This document shows, one piece after another, positions 1 to 12,525 of a DNA stretch of 64,000 nucleotides; position 1 is the first letter of the stretch, and every line of letters begins with the position of its first letter. The notes under the pieces are model-generated. The model saw only the letters and a list, made by a program, of their open reading frames with translations. It had not been told where the DNA came from and made no database searches. The translations under genes were made by a program, and so were the position numbers. Source of the DNA: Chamaecyparis obtusa (Eukaryota > Streptophyta > Pinopsida > Cupressales > Cupressaceae); contig BSBK01006750.1 of assembly GCA_027943335.1 (NCBI GenBank), forward strand, positions 658,501 to 722,500, read 5' to 3'.

Positions 1-414
1 GCAATTCATGAAACAAGGGCCGTATCCAATCTTACCCTTGACACACTGATCGGTAAGCTTACAACCTTTGAATTAAACAACTTTGACAATAGTATTGTTC
101 CTTCTATTGAATCTACTTTCATGTCTTCTTTGAAGATTAGCAAGTCTAGCAGGAAAAATAAGAATGATGATAGTGATAGCAATATCGATGATGAACTTGA
201 TGAGCTTGAAGCTCTTATGGCCATAAGATTACCCAAAGGAAAAGAAAGATATAGAGGTAAGCTACCTTTGGCATGCTTTAACTATAAAGAGGTTGGCCAC
301 ATTACTGCTAGATGTCCACACAAGAAAGATGATGATAGATCCAAAGATCGATCGGAAGGAAGCTATGGGAGAAGAGTCAATAGAGGCTATCGATACAACA
401 ACAGAGATAACTGA
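1..414 (+). pseudogene. gag: Copia A gag, C-terminal part
   Basis: C-terminal part of a Ty1/Copia Gag (RNA-binding capsid/nucleocapsid protein). Its N-terminus lies left of the window. An acidic Asp/Ser-rich linker is followed by a nucleocapsid zinc knuckle reading CFNYKEVGHITARC, in which the second cysteine of the CCHC box is Tyr. The related copy D (38412-39480, minus) has the normal CFNCKEVGHITARC. The frame stays open across the left edge and ends at a TGA at 412-414, but the same frame continues into the protease, so this stop is a lesion in what was one gag-pol frame. Everything up to about 1745 is in this frame. Confidence 0.9.
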
Positions 415-2099
415 GACAGTTATGACAAAGGGAAAAATGTATGCTACATAGCTGAAGATATTGAATCTGAATTTGACGCGGATGCTGATGTGGAAGTCTT
501 GTTTGTTGCTATGAAAGATGATTCAGAGGAAGAAGAGAAACATGAAGAGACAACACTGATTTCTAGAGTAGACAGAAATGATACATGGATCATAGACAAT
601 GGGTGTACACATCATATGACTGGTGATGTAGAGAAATTTGATCAACTTGATGAATACAATGGAGGATTTGTGAGAATGGGCAATGATGCACCTTGTATGG
701 TAAGAGGTAAAGGTTCGCTGATGATTAAGGAAAGAATTAAATGTGAAAATGCATACTGGGTAGATGGACTAAACTATAATTTGTTAAGTGTGGCACAGCT
801 GAACAATTCAGGCCACCGACTTGCTTTTGAGAGAAAAAAGGTTAAAATCTATGATGATGGAGGAAGACTTGTCGGAACTGGTACACAATCCAAAGGTAAC
901 CTATTTTATCTTAATATTGATCAGGCTTCTTTCTTTTTAATGAAGGATGAAGATGCATGGTTGTGGCACAAAAGGTTATGCCATGTGAACTTTGATAACA
1001 TGATCAAGATTAACAAAAAGAGAAGAGTTAGAGGTTTGCCTAACTTGTCAAAACCTGATCATACTATGTGCCATGAATGTCAGAAAAGTAAGATGACTAA
1101 GTCTAGTTTCAAAAGAAAAGACTACTCAACAAAGAAGATACTTGAGTTGGTTCATACCGACCTATGTGGTCCTATGAGAACTTAGAGTTGTTTTGGTGAT
1201 AGATACTTTATTCTTTTTGTTGATGACTATACTAAACTGATGACTGATATGTTCTTGAAAGAGAAATATGAAGCTTTTAAAATGTTCAAATGGTATAAAA
1301 CTAAGGTAGAAAAAGAGACTGGAAAAGAAATTAAATGCTTAAGATCTGATAGAGGAGGTGAATTTATCTCTGATGAATTTACCAATTTTTGTAATGAGCA
1401 TGGTATTAAGAGACAGGTCTCTGCACCTAAGACACCTCAGCAAAATGGCATTGTTGAAAGAAGGAATAGGTCAATCATTGATTGTGCTAGAACACTGATG
1501 ATACAAAAGAATGTTGCTCAGACATATTGGAGGGAAGTTGTCAGTACAAATTTATATGTTCTTAACCGAGTACAACTAAAAAGGGACACCAACCGAACAC
1601 CTTATGAGCTATGGTTTGGACACAAACCTACTGTAAGTTATTTCAGGATTTTTGGAAGTAAATGCTTTATTCTAAAAGATGAGAGAAATGCAAAATTTGA
1701 TTCAAAAGGAGATGAAGGGATATTCTTAGGATATTCTACTAAAAGTAAGCATACAAATGTCTGAATAAGGTTACAAATAAGATAATTGAAAGCACTAATG
1801 TTTGTGTTGATGAGTTTGATGAGATGAACATAGAGGATAGTGGAAAGGAACTAGAAGACTATGGTAGATTCACTTACATTGAACATCCAGAGTATCAACC
1901 AAAACCGCAACCTGTGATAACTGGTCAGCAGGAAAACAATGCAAAATAATAGGAAGAACAAACCGATGAACTAGATGGAGCTACTGAGAAAGCCAATGAA
2001 CCTGAACAGGATGAACAAGAAAGAAGAGACATAATAGTAGCTAGATTTTTCAGGAGACATCATCCTGAGACACAAATTATTGGAGACAGACAAGCTGGA
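415..2099 (+). pseudogene. pol: Copia A protease, GAG-pre-integrase, integrase
   Basis: Copia pol, first half. The aspartic protease motif is IIDNGCTHHMTG, so the usual D-S/T-G triad is D-N-G. The GAG-pre-integrase zinc region (WLWHKRLCHVNFDNM, then CHECQKSKM) follows. The integrase core shows its DDE residues in HTDLCGP, SDRGGEF and QQNGIVERRN. Breaks: a TAG at 1183-1185 inside the integrase, and a one-base loss near 1748 that throws the KAYKCLNK segment into another frame. The 1765-2099 stretch is the poorly conserved acidic linker before the reverse transcriptase. Integrase would insert cDNA into the genome; this copy cannot make it. Confidence 0.9.
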
Positions 2100-2889
2100 A
2101 TGCAAACTAGGAGCAAAGCAAGACAAGGTACATGTCTAGTTTGTGAATTTGAACCGAAAAATGTGAAAGTTGCATTAGAGAATGATGAGTGGGTTAATGC
2201 AATGATCGAGAAAATAGAGAAATTAGAAAAGAATAAAACTTGGAGTTTAGTACCCCGACCAAAGGACAAAAATGTTATTGGTACTAAATGGATATTCAGG
2301 AACAAGTTGAATGAAAATGGTGAAGTTACAAGAAATAAAGCTAGATTGGTATGCAAGGGATATGCACAGGAAGAAGGTATTGACTATGGTAAAACATTTG
2401 CACCTGTTGCTAGGTTAGAAGGAGTTAGAATGCTACTTGCATATGCTGCACACAAGAAATTCAAGGTCTATCAAATGGATGTAAAGTCATCTTTTCTGAA
2501 TTGTATACTTGAAGAAGAAGTCTACATAGAACAACCTGAAGGATTTGTTGATCCAGACAATAAAGACATGGTATGTAGATTACATAAAGCTTTATATGGT
2601 TTGAAGCAAGCACCGAGAGCCTGGTATGAAAGACTACATACTTACTTGTTAAGTATTGGATTTGTTAGAACAAGTGAAAACAACAATTTGTATATGAAAG
2701 GTGATACTGACGACACTATTCTTATTGCTGAAATTTTTTTGGATGATATTATTTTTGGAGGACAAGATCATATATGCAAAGCCTTTGCTGATGAAATGCA
2801 AAAGGAATTTGAAATGTCTATGTTCAGAGAGATTAAGTTATTTCTAGGACTACAAGCGATTCAGCAGAGTGATGGGATATTTAGCACAC
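2100..2889 (+). pseudogene. pol: Copia A reverse transcriptase, part 1 (split by B)
   Basis: Copia-type reverse transcriptase (RVT_2). Visible blocks are [52 protein letters not shown] and [16 protein letters not shown]. The catalytic loop at 2736-2747 reads F-L-D-D instead of Y-V-D-D. The protein is cut mid-domain after G-I-F-S-T, where element B begins at 2890. The missing residues (Q-S-K-Y-I-K-E) resume at 22509, 19.6 kb downstream. The five bases CACAC at 2885-2889 recur at 22504-22508 as the target-site duplication. This stretch is open throughout. Confidence 0.95.
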
Positions 2890-4157
2890 TGTAACACCCC
2901 AAAAATGGGCTATAGGTTCATTAACCTCCTACATCGACAAATCAAATGAAATCGACATCGAAGTCCTAACCTAAGGCACATGTGAACATTATCGAATCCT
3001 AATTGATTATCTTAAATTTTGCATCAAGGAATATTCCTAACAATATTTCTAATTATCTTAATTATCTTTAATTTAATAATTATTTGGCAATAAATCACTT
3101 TTATCCTAAGTTTGATTAATTGAATATTTTTATATTTAATTAATTAGATTTAATATTTGCCACTTAATTGTTTAATTAAATTTAATTCTATCTATTATTA
3201 ATTGTATTATTTAATTTTGACAATAAATCCAATATCCTATGAATAATTGATTAAATTCTTATTTAATTGATTAAAGCAAGTTGTCATTATTTAATAATAT
3301 AGTTTTTAATAAAAGTTTGATTAAATAGTTAATTAACCCATAAATTAATTATTTAATTTCAAAAATTAGTTAAGTTGAGAATAAATCACTTTATTTATTT
3401 ATTAAATCATAATTATCCGTGTGCACATAAAAGGACCAGTTAAACTCTAAATTAGAAAATCAATGCAAGTTGTTAGCTTTTGGAAACTCAACATCCTTTG
3501 TGAGTTTTAAAGTTGATCTAAACTTCTAATTTGAGTTGAACTGTGCTTTTGCATGTTTTTGTGAGTTAATTATCCTTTATTTAAAAATAACTCAAAAATC
3601 AACCTGAGTTATTTGAGTGATTTATGGCTTTCTTCCATGCACCTCCAAAGCCCTAGATTTCTATAAAATCAAGGCTCAACTCTTCAATTTCATATCTCGC
3701 AAATTGCAAACTTACTCTACAGGAATCATAGCACATCAGATTTGGAGAATTTGCACAATTGGAGCTTGGAAGATCAATTTGAGAATTCGAGCTTTTGGTG
3801 AGATCAATTTTATTTGCATTCATATCATATTATTTCTAGATTAGCATTGCATATCAATTTTCATATTAGCATAGATTCATATCAGTTTATCATTTTTATT
3901 GCATCATAAAAAATAAAAAAAAATAACTTAATTGCATTCATTCCATAACTAGAATTCCATTCAAATCCTTCGTTTAGGTTTCGTCTAGGTCACTGATCTC
4001 GATAACAATCTGAGAACAACAATCTCACACTTATTAGAAGGCAGTAAATCGCTTGGTTAGATTAGATTTCAATTTTGCACGATTTTGATTATCACTAACC
4101 TCTGATGTTTTACTAAAGTGTTGTGTCTACAGATCAGGTACAATTTTGACACACACA
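2890..4157 (+). repeat. 5' LTR of Gypsy B
   Basis: 1268-bp LTR, TGTAACACCCC at its start and ACACACACA at its end. It aligns without length change to the 3' LTR pieces 16722-16756 plus 21271-22503. A plausible TATA box, TATAAAAT, lies at 3662-3669. The U3 part is extremely AT-rich (TTAATTAATT-type runs). Confidence 0.95.
3662..3669 (+). promoter_or_regulatory. Candidate TATA box of B LTR
   Basis: TATAAAAT about 500 bp before the LTR end, conserved in the 3' LTR at 22008-22015. The position fits a Pol II start for the genomic RNA; the actual start is not visible. Confidence 0.5.
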
Positions 4158-4161
4158 TTTC

Positions 4162-4178
4162 TGGCACCCACTGTGGGG
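4162..4178 (+). other. Primer-binding site of Gypsy B
   Basis: TGGCACCCACTGTGGGG begins 4 bases after the LTR end. This is the TGGCGCCCAC-GTGGGG type seen in plant Tat elements, not the initiator-Met site used by the Copia elements here. The donor tRNA would need a tRNA database comparison. Confidence 0.75.
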
Positions 4179-5591
4179 CAACCCACCTTTGCATGCTGGT
4201 TTTGATTTTTTTGGGAGCTAAAACCCAGAAGTTTCAAAGATTTAATTTTATCTCCCAAACGGCTTGGATTTTTTGTCTAAATTTTTTTTTTTAGGTTGGT
4301 GACATATTAGGGAAGCTACAGTAACATATTTAGAATTTTTTGAGATGTTTTGAATGTTTAATAATTTTTTCTTGAAATTTTGGAAAAATTTAATATCTGA
4401 CGCAAATCAGCATATTTTTCAAAAAAAATTATATTTTCAGAAATATCTTTAAATTCTATAGTGGGTCCATTCTTTTTATTTTAAATTTGGACACAATATA
4501 ATAGCTCAAATAGTCAATTTACAAAAACTGGTCTGTTTTGGTAAAATGGGTCTCTAGGGCACAAATGAAGAGATTTTTCTAAAATTTTTACATTTTTAGA
4601 AAGCTCTCTATTTTTTAGTAGGGGTCTCTATTTTAAATTTCTATTTTTCTGGCCAAAATCATAAAAAAAAAATCAGATCTTGTTGACTAGGTCAAATGCA
4701 GTGCAAAAAAATAAAAATTTTGTGATGGGTATGCACTTATTTTTCATATGAATCAATACATGATATGAGTTGTGATTTGGATTAATTTATGGTTATTATT
4801 GCTCCTAATAATTTATTTTTAGATCTAACCCTATGGTTTTCATAAGTTGAATAGACCTTGCATATCTTGTTTGCTTGTTGGCTTGTTGGAGAGTTCGTAG
4901 CTTGCTTGCATGGTAAAGCTCAACAAGAATTGCTAAAAATTAGGTAAAATATACTAAGTGCATTGCGAGGATCTTAGGTATTCTCCTTGTTCTAATAACA
5001 TTTCAATTTGGACTTAAAATAAATCTCTTATGTGTCTGGCTTGTGTGCATCTTTTCATGCTTTTATCTATTTCTACACACTTGCATAATTGATACTAGGT
5101 TGTGACCCCTTAAGGATTCATTAAGTAGTCTTAGAATACTTGTGATTGATCTTGATTGCTATCTTGGGTTATTGAACTCGCTAATCTTTCGGCCCCTCAT
5201 TTCCACCCCGTGGTTGCAAGGTCAGCACCACATTAAAGGAGAGGGGTCAACAGGAGAGAAGCGTTAAGTGCTCCACTTGGCAACCCTTTTGTGCTTTTGG
5301 GAACTCACTTGTTTTCTAAGTTGTGGACTCATTTTTAGCTTGTGTGAGGTGTTAAGTGTTCCACCTTGTGGACTCATCTTGTATTTGTTTTAAGCGTGAA
5401 GTGTTCCTTTTTTTGCTTTTTAGAAACTTTTGGTAGATTTTCTTTTGGAAACATACATCTATGCTCACATAGTAATTAGGCCCTATGAACACTATTTGTG
5501 ATTCTTGAGAGATTGGATTCCTAGAGAAATCCTTCCTTGACGATAGAATCCTTGTAGGTAGGGAGGATACTTAGTGCGTTTCATATTCAAC

Positions 5592-5787
5592 TTGGTTAGT
5601 GCGTCTTCTCTTATTGATCGACACATTCTCTCTTCGGAGAGGTTGATAGATCACGTGGGGTTGATATCACGAGCTTTGGTGAATCAAAATTGGTTAGTGT
5701 GTCTTCTCTTATTGATTGATACATTCTCTCCCCAGAGAGGTTGATAGATCACGTGGAGTTGATATCACAGACCTTGGTGGAACAAAA
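5592..5787 (+). repeat. 98-bp direct tandem duplication in B leader
   Basis: Two adjacent 98-bp copies (5592-5689, 5690-5787), each starting TTGGTTAGTG and containing GAGAGGTTGATAGATCACGT. They differ at roughly a dozen sites, so the duplication predates this insertion or is a family feature. Confidence 0.85.
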
Positions 5788-6522
5788 CTTTATCTTAGCG
5801 TGTCGGATTCATCTGCTTGCTTTGTTTGGGTTAAAAGTGAAGAGGCATCAAAACCTTGAATCTAGAGCCAAGTCCCCTTGTGGTATAAATCTATGAGTCA
5901 CCTTTAGAGAGGGTTAACTGTAGTGGACAATCCCTTCACAGGGCAAACTACGTTGACGGAACCTCAAGCGGTCATAGCCATTTTAGACGTGGTAGTGACA
6001 GTCGCTATAATTGTCCTTGTGGAAGAAATCTCCATGGGTATGGTTCATTGTTGGGTTGTCAGATCTCCCTAGCAGCTCTTAAAGATTAAGTTCTCAGACT
6101 GTGTCAAAACCCTGGTGCGCCGGGATTGGAGTTTACCCCTTTGAATCATAAAAGTTGTAGAGTCAAACTATTACTAAAAACCCTAGAGAGGCCAATTTTT
6201 CATTTTCAGGTATATGTGTGTTATTGCAAAACTTTTCAGAACATACACAATTAGTACTCTCAGGGATTAGCACAATTTGGTCACTTGATTGTTCATGCGC
6301 AAGGTTGCTTTTTCCCTTGTTCATTATTTTCAGACGTGCTTGGAATCACTTGCTTGCTGTTCTGTGTGCTTGTTTATCTACTTGGCTATTAAAAATGATC
6401 AAATCTAGTATAATCTTCAAATCTGAATAGTGCAATTTGTAAACAATCCAAAACTAAAAACCTTAAATTTTGCAAAATCTAACGTAAAATCCTCTCTAGA
6501 GTCAAAAGTCATTTCAGAAAGT

Positions 6523-6770
6523 CAAAAGTTGTATGAGTTTTCTCAAATGTCATTTCAGTACTGCCCATCTATTGTATGATTGAGAACCCAGTGTCATACG
6601 AGTTTTCATGCCAGCAAATTCAAGAAAGTCAAAATCTTGTTAGCAACTGTCGTATGATATTTACAACTGTCATTTCATTGCTACCCAACTGTCGTATGAG
6701 TTTAAAAAATGTCATTTCATAGACTACCCACTGTCGTATGAGTCTACAGAGTGTCATTTGGGAAAATTTG
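6523..6770 (+). repeat. Degenerate tandem motif in B leader
   Basis: Irregular array built on CTGTCGTATGAG followed by ATGTCATTTCA, recurring about every 40-65 bp four to five times. The last two copies are cleanest (from about 6690 and 6731). No coding sense seen. Confidence 0.6.
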
Positions 6771-7207
6771 AGAAAGTTGTCAGAAAATTGTCAAATTGCT
6801 AGATATCCAATGTTTCTAGCCTGGTTCCAGACCCTGTCAAATAGATCATTGTGTTAGGAACAAAGCAGTAGCTATTGAGAATCCTACCATTTTCCAAGAG
6901 TGATCTTTTGAATCCAATCTAGCCTTCTGTTCAATCAATTTGAGTCCTTTTTATCTCTTGTCAAAACCTTGTCATAACTATCAATCTTCAATCAATCAAT
7001 CTTCAAAAATAGACTAAGTGTTGAGAACTCGTGTCCGCTATCTTTTGGGTGACCTATCCCATACATCCAAGGCATAGTATCCTTCACCCACGTCTCATCA
7101 GATCTTCAAAACTATCATAATCTTGACAAGGTTGTGTCATCCGATTTTCTCAAATCAAATTGTTCTTGAGTTGTCTTCATCCTTTTCTTCTGTTTCATTC
7201 AAAGTTA

Positions 7208-9202
7208 ATGGTGGAGACCAAAGCTTCTTCACACAAGAAATCAGAAGAAACATCTCAGAACTTACTTTTGACCAATACCCTGGGTCCAACTCTTGAACAA
7301 CTCATCAATTCAGGTATCTACGAAGATGATGATCTCGGTAACTTTCGATTGAAAACTGGTTACATACCTCCTCTATCAACTCACAGAGGTAATCAACAAA
7401 CTCCTCCTAAATCTATTCCAGGGAGCCCAAAAACTCCTACCATGTCTCAAGCAGGGACAAACCATGGTTCTCTAGGAGGAGGATCCCAAGGACACCATTC
7501 TCAACATAATGCCGACCAAGAACCTACACCCTCTGAAATCCATCGATGTCAGAATGATGATGAATTCAAGAGAATGATGAGGCATTTCTTGAAAGTGGAT
7601 AGAGAGGCATACTTTTTGCAATTAGCCTAGGAAGGAGCTAAACTTCCTCCTCACTTCAATGTCGAAGATATCATCATGCATGAGGAAGAAACTCTGCTGA
7701 CGGCCATAATGAACCAGCTGCACGCTATGCAGGTCAAAATGAATAAAATTGAGAAAGAGAAGGAACCCAAGGAATTCTCCATGGAGGCCCTTTGTCCTTT
7801 CCCTTTTGACAAAGACTTGTATATGCCTCCATTCCCAAAAAGAGTGGAGATGCCGAAGTATGACAAATATGACGGACACTCTGATCCTCAAGATCATGTC
7901 AGAGAGTTCTATACGCAATCCATAGAATTCATGCATGAACCAACTTATCTGATGCGTCTTTTTCCTAGATCCTTGGGATGAGCATCCATTCAGTGGTTTT
8001 CAAGATTACCTTCTATGATCAAAACTTTTGAGGAATTGATTAAATTGTTTTATCAACAATATTCCTACAACATTCAACATCTGGTCACCATGATCGATAT
8101 CTGTAACCTCAAGCAATATCCAAGAGAATCATTCCTAACTTTCCTCAAGAGGTGGAGAAAGAAGTTCTCTCTATATGCTAGACCAATTCCTAAAATGGAG
8201 AAACTTGAAATCTTTATCAATAACCTTGTTCCAGAGCTCAATTGTCCATTACAAATGCAAGATCATGTCTCTTTTGATAAAATGGTGGATAATGCAATCA
8301 AGATTGAGAAAGTACTTGTCAAGAAAGGAGAAATCACACTTCAAAAGGACAATTCTGAATCTGGATCTAGCTCAAAAGATAAAAAAAAAAGTTGGAACAG
8401 GAACAAAGGTATCATCACTGATGGCATTGTTGACACTATCCGCACCCCATCAAAGGCACCATCCTACAATCTTACCCTTGGCACCAAAGCCATTAAAGCT
8501 TCAGAGCAAAAATCTGTCGAACCATCTCCAAAGAAGCCATTCAAACGATGGGATAGTAAATGAAAGTTTACTCCTCTTGGAGAATCTTAGGAATCTACTC
8601 TGAGAACCCTAATAGCTGATAACATCATCTCTTTACCACCAATCTGAAATTCTAATCCAGATCCAAAACCATATTGGTGGAAAGATAATGAATTCTGTGC
8701 TTTCCATCGAAGTAAAGGCCAAAAAACCAATGGATGCTTCCACTTGAAACATACCATTCAAGACTTGATAGATCAAGGGGACATCATGATCGATAATCCT
8801 ACCAGCAATAATGATCACACAACATTTACAGAACCATTTCCACAACATGGCAAGGGAGTTTCAACTTCTTAGCCTAACATGGGCGCAAAAGTCAATTACG
8901 CTTACCCTAGAAATAATGCTGTCATCAATATGGTTGAACCATGTCTCTCTGAGAGTTGCAATGTCATCACCATTGTATGAAGAGACAGAAATCATTCCTC
9001 AACTAATGCAGTTACCAGATCACAAGCTCAGGCTCATCTGAAAGGACAAACACCAAGTTCATCTAATGTCCCTAAGATACCTTTCAACCTCACATATGCT
9101 TCCAAACAGAAGGCTGCCTCAAAATCTTCCAATCCAAAGGATACAAGACCTACATCTTACAGCATCATCCAACAACTCCATCATACCAATGCCAAAATCT
9201 CT
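7208..9202 (+). pseudogene. gag: Gypsy B gag
   Basis: Tat-type Gag. I place the start at ATG 7208 (MVETKASSHKK); an upstream in-frame ATG at 7160 is followed by residues that do not look like Gag. The middle holds the retrotransposon Gag core (FDKDLYMPPFP, PKYDKYDGHSDPQDHVREF, WFSRLPSMIKTFEELIKLF, FLKRWRKKFSLYARPIP). A zinc-like C-x2-H box (FCAFHRSKGQKTNGCFHLKH) follows near 8695-8755 before IQDLIDQGDI. The whole stretch is in one frame with stops at 7628, 7979, 8561, 8588 and several more before 9203. No frameshift is needed, so decay has been by point mutation. Confidence 0.85.
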
Positions 9203-10675
9203 ATGTTTGAGTTACTTCGAATATCTCCATCTCACAGAGATGTCCTAGACAAAGCTTTGCTCAGCTCTAATGTTCCTGATGACTTGGATCTAGACAAGTT
9301 CCAAACTATGGTTGGTCATCTAACATCTCCGCAATATATCTCCTTTTCAGAGGAAGATGACAACTCCCTAAGTCACCCACATAATCAGCCCTTACACATA
9401 GAATTCTTGATCCAGAACTGTCGAGTCAAACGTGTGTTGATAGATGGGGGCGCTGGCCTCAACATTTGTTCTTACAGCTTAATCACACAGTTGGGATTCT
9501 CAGAGATGGCTATTGATCCTCAAAAGAAGATCACCATAAAAGCCTATGATGAACAAGAAAGAGCTTCTAAAGGCACCATTGTCTTACCCATCCGAGTGGG
9601 TCCGGTCATCAAAGATATAGGAGAATACACTATAGACCCAGTCTTGTCTCTGACATCTCTCCCTATCTCGCCCAAGTCATATGGACAATCTTTGAAGCAA
9701 TCTAAATCAAAACCTAAGGAACCTATGGAAGCATACAAAAGAAATTTTGTGGCGGAGCAAGTATCCAAACAAGAATTTGAAGAGGATGAAGTTGTGCTTG
9801 CATGGCTATACAAAGATGATTTTGAATCCAAAATTGTTCAAACTAGTGAATCTGTAGCACCTAAAATCCCTTCTACTTCATACGGTCTAGGGAACAAATT
9901 GATAGCTAAGATGGGGTATCCAGGTCAAGGACCTCTAGGAATCAGAGGAAAGGGTCTTGTGACACCCATTCCACATACTGGTAGAGCAAATAAAGATACT
10001 GCAAGCTTAGGCTTTACAAAGAAACCTTATCATCTCAAAGGTGGTTGTTTTCATGTCATAGAACAAATTGTACCAGGAGAACCCCTTCTCAAGAAAGAAG
10101 AGACAGAACCCTCAGATGATGATTCAGATAGCTCTGAACTTATCCCTTATGAACAATTGCCAATGGAAGTCACAAGTCTTCTTGACATGGAAAATGATAC
10201 AATAAAGAGAATCAATGTAGTAGAAACACAAGAACCTACTGTAGAGCAAGAGATGGTTGCACCACAAGAACCAGCTAATCTCGAAGGTGATCAAACTGAT
10301 CCAAAAGCAGAGAATAGTTATTCTGACACTGATTCCCATGAATATGAATTCAAGTCAGAGACTGAGGGTAATCCTTCTTGGGGTATTCATCCTGACTTCA
10401 CACATTTTCTCAGATTTCCTAGAGATCCTGAATCAAAAGCTGAGTCAAATGACTATGAATGGGGAGCCATTCCAGAGGAAGATGAGCTTATCACAAAGAA
10501 ATATATTGATGTTATTCACCAATATGTATCTCAACCCAACGTAGGTCTAGAGAAAAATAATGAACTTAACGTGTTTGATCCACCTATGGCTGAAGAGGAC
10601 TCCCACGATGACATTGAGCCTATTCACGAGTTAAACATTTTGAGCTATAATATCACCTTTGAACTTGAGTGTTAG
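9203..10675 (+). pseudogene. pol: Gypsy B protease with G-patch-like domain
   Basis: A 490-residue open stretch in the same frame as gag. Residues about 65-125 are a retropepsin-like fold whose active site reads VLIDGGAGLNIC (D-G-G in place of D-S/T-G). The usual C-terminal flap block (LLLGRPW-type) is missing and the sequence jumps to a Lys/Ser-rich stretch. Residues about 226-270 read as a G-patch: GLGNKLIAKMGYPGQGPLG followed by RGKGLVTPI. G-patches bind RNA or helicases in host proteins and occur after the protease in some retroviruses. An acidic linker rich in Glu/Asp/Pro follows (residues 295-490). The frame ends at TAG 10673-10675 and resumes at 10706. Confidence 0.8.
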
Positions 10676-11950
10676 GTTAGGACCAATGATGACATATCCA
10701 CATCTGTGAACACCATATCCCAAGCCTTTCCCGCTTTGACTATCCAAGGCCCTGATCTTATCGACCAAACTTCCACGAAGCCAAGCCATGGTGTTTACAC
10801 TTTTTCCAGTGACTATGCCCTTGCTTGCTACCTCAATGCAGTCGAGCCTATGAGGACTTCCATCAGTGAACTGAGCATTAGCATGACCGAGTCGGACATC
10901 AAATATCTTAGTCAAAAGAATAAAAAGAAAAAGAAAAAGAGTTTTGAGGGTGAAAACCACTTTGTGGCAGTCTCAGAACCTACAAAAGTAAAAAGAAAAG
11001 ACCTATCTAAAGGTGAAAACCTCTCTGAGGCACTTGCGGATGAGATATTTGATGTCCTTCTGAGTCATTTACAGGATAGATCTCCAGTTCTGATTGAGCC
11101 CACTCAATCCATCAATTTGGGTTTAACAGAGGAACCACAATTGGTACATGTAGCACAATCTCTATTAGAAGAAGAGAAACAGAAATTCACTACATTCTTA
11201 TCAGAAAAAAAGATCAACTTTGCATGGAAATATTTAGATATACCAGGATTGGATCCCAATCTCATCATGCACCATCTATCCATTGCTCCTAGAGTAAAAC
11301 CAGTCAAGCAAAAATTGAGAAAGATGCATCCACATGTTACACTCTTAGTCAAAGAAAAACTAGAGAAACTCCTAAAAGCTGGATTTATCCATGTCATAGA
11401 CTATGCTGAGTGGATCTCCAACATTGTACCTATTTCAAAACTAGATGGTTCAATCAGAGTGTGCACGGACTTCAGAGATGTGAATAGAGCCCAAAGGATG
11501 ACTTTCCACTACCGAACATTGACATGACAGTGGACATGACTGCGGGCTATGAAATGTATTCCCTTATGGATGGTTTTTCTGGATACAACCAAATCAAAAT
11601 TGCTCCAGAAGACCAAGAGAGAACTGCATTCACATGTGCATGGGGAACCTTCTGTTGGAATGTTATGCCATTCGGACTCAAAAATGCGGGAGCTACATAC
11701 CAAAGAGCAATGACATCTATTTTTCATGATATGATGCATAGAAAAATGGAGGATTATGTTGATGATACCTTAGCAAAATCAATGATCAGAACTGAACATC
11801 TAATTGACTTGAGTATGATCCTTGATAGAATGGAAAAATTTAGTCTCTGACTAAATCCTAAGAAGTGTGCTTTTGGTGTCACTTCTGGAAAACTCCTGGG
11901 ATACATAGTCTCAAAGAAAGGTATTGAAGTTGATCTGGCTAAAGTCAAGG
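10676..11950 (+). pseudogene. pol: Gypsy B reverse transcriptase
   Basis: Ty3/Gypsy RT (RVT_1). The lead-in is an acidic/Lys-rich linker with a KKKKK run near 10921-10945. Then come PGLDPNLIMHHLSI, VKQKLRKMHP, KLLKAGFIHVI, WISNIVPISKLDGSIRVCTD, then after a one-base frameshift near 11488, MDGFSGYNQIKIAPEDQ, MPFGLKNAGATYQRAM and the intact catalytic loop Y-V-D-D at 11755-11766. A TGA at 11848-11850 precedes LNPKKCAFGV and GKLLGYIVSKKGIEVD. RT copies the element RNA into DNA; the frameshift and stops disable this copy. Confidence 0.92.
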
Positions 11951-12525
11951 CTATCATCGAGATGCAACCTCCCAAGAATATCAGTCAAATGCAAACTTTG
12001 CAAGGGAGAGTGCAATCTATCAGGAGATTCATATCACAGTTAGCTGACATATCACAACCTTTCACAAAGACATTACATAAAGGTGTGACCTTTACATGGA
12101 ATGAAGACTGTGCAAAGAATTTTGATCATATCAAGAATTATCTCTTGAATCCTTCTATCTTGATGCCTCCTATTCATGGGAAGCCATTAATATTATATGT
12201 CTCCGCAATAGATACATCACTGGGGGCATTACTAGCACAACATCATGAGAACAAGAAGGAAAGAGACATCTACTATATCAGTAGAACCTTAGTGACCTAT
12301 GAGAAGAACTACTCAATGATGGAGAAGGCATGTCTAGCTGTGATCTTTGCATCACAGAAACTGAGACATTACATGTTAGCTCATACCACTCATTTGGTAG
12401 CTAAGATTGATCCATTGAAGTACCTACTAAGCAAAGCTTCCCTCACAGGTAGATTAGCTAAATGGGTCATGCTCTTGAGTGAATTTGACATTGAATATGT
12501 TGAAAGAAAAGCTATCAAAGGATAG
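11951..12525 (+). pseudogene. pol: Gypsy B RNase H
   Basis: RT connection and Gypsy RNase H: LQGRVQSIRRFISQLADI, FTWNEDCAKNFDHIKNYL, LYVSAIDTSLGALLAQ, ERDIYYISRTLVTYEKNYS, KACLAVIFASQKLRHYM, GRLAKWVMLLSEFDIEYV. It would degrade the RNA strand of the hybrid. Open for 187 residues from 11962, ending at a TAG (12523-12525) just before the second RNase H. Confidence 0.9.

Larger units (their letters stand above)
4179..7207 (+). other. Long untranslated leader of Gypsy B
   Basis: About 3 kb between primer site and gag with no convincing reading frame. Long leaders are usual in the Tat/Ogre group. It contains two repeat blocks, listed separately. Short open frames here have no recognisable content. 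Confidence 0.75.

Noticed and set aside
2890..4157. Cassandra-type LTR carrying 5S rRNA sequence, suggested by the TGTAACACCCC start
   Set aside because: I found no 5S-like internal promoter in it, and the element has full Gypsy pol.
11480..11530. Programmed frameshift in B's RT
   Set aside because: It lies in the middle of the RT domain rather than at a gag/pol boundary, and the element has many other stops; a simple indel explains it.
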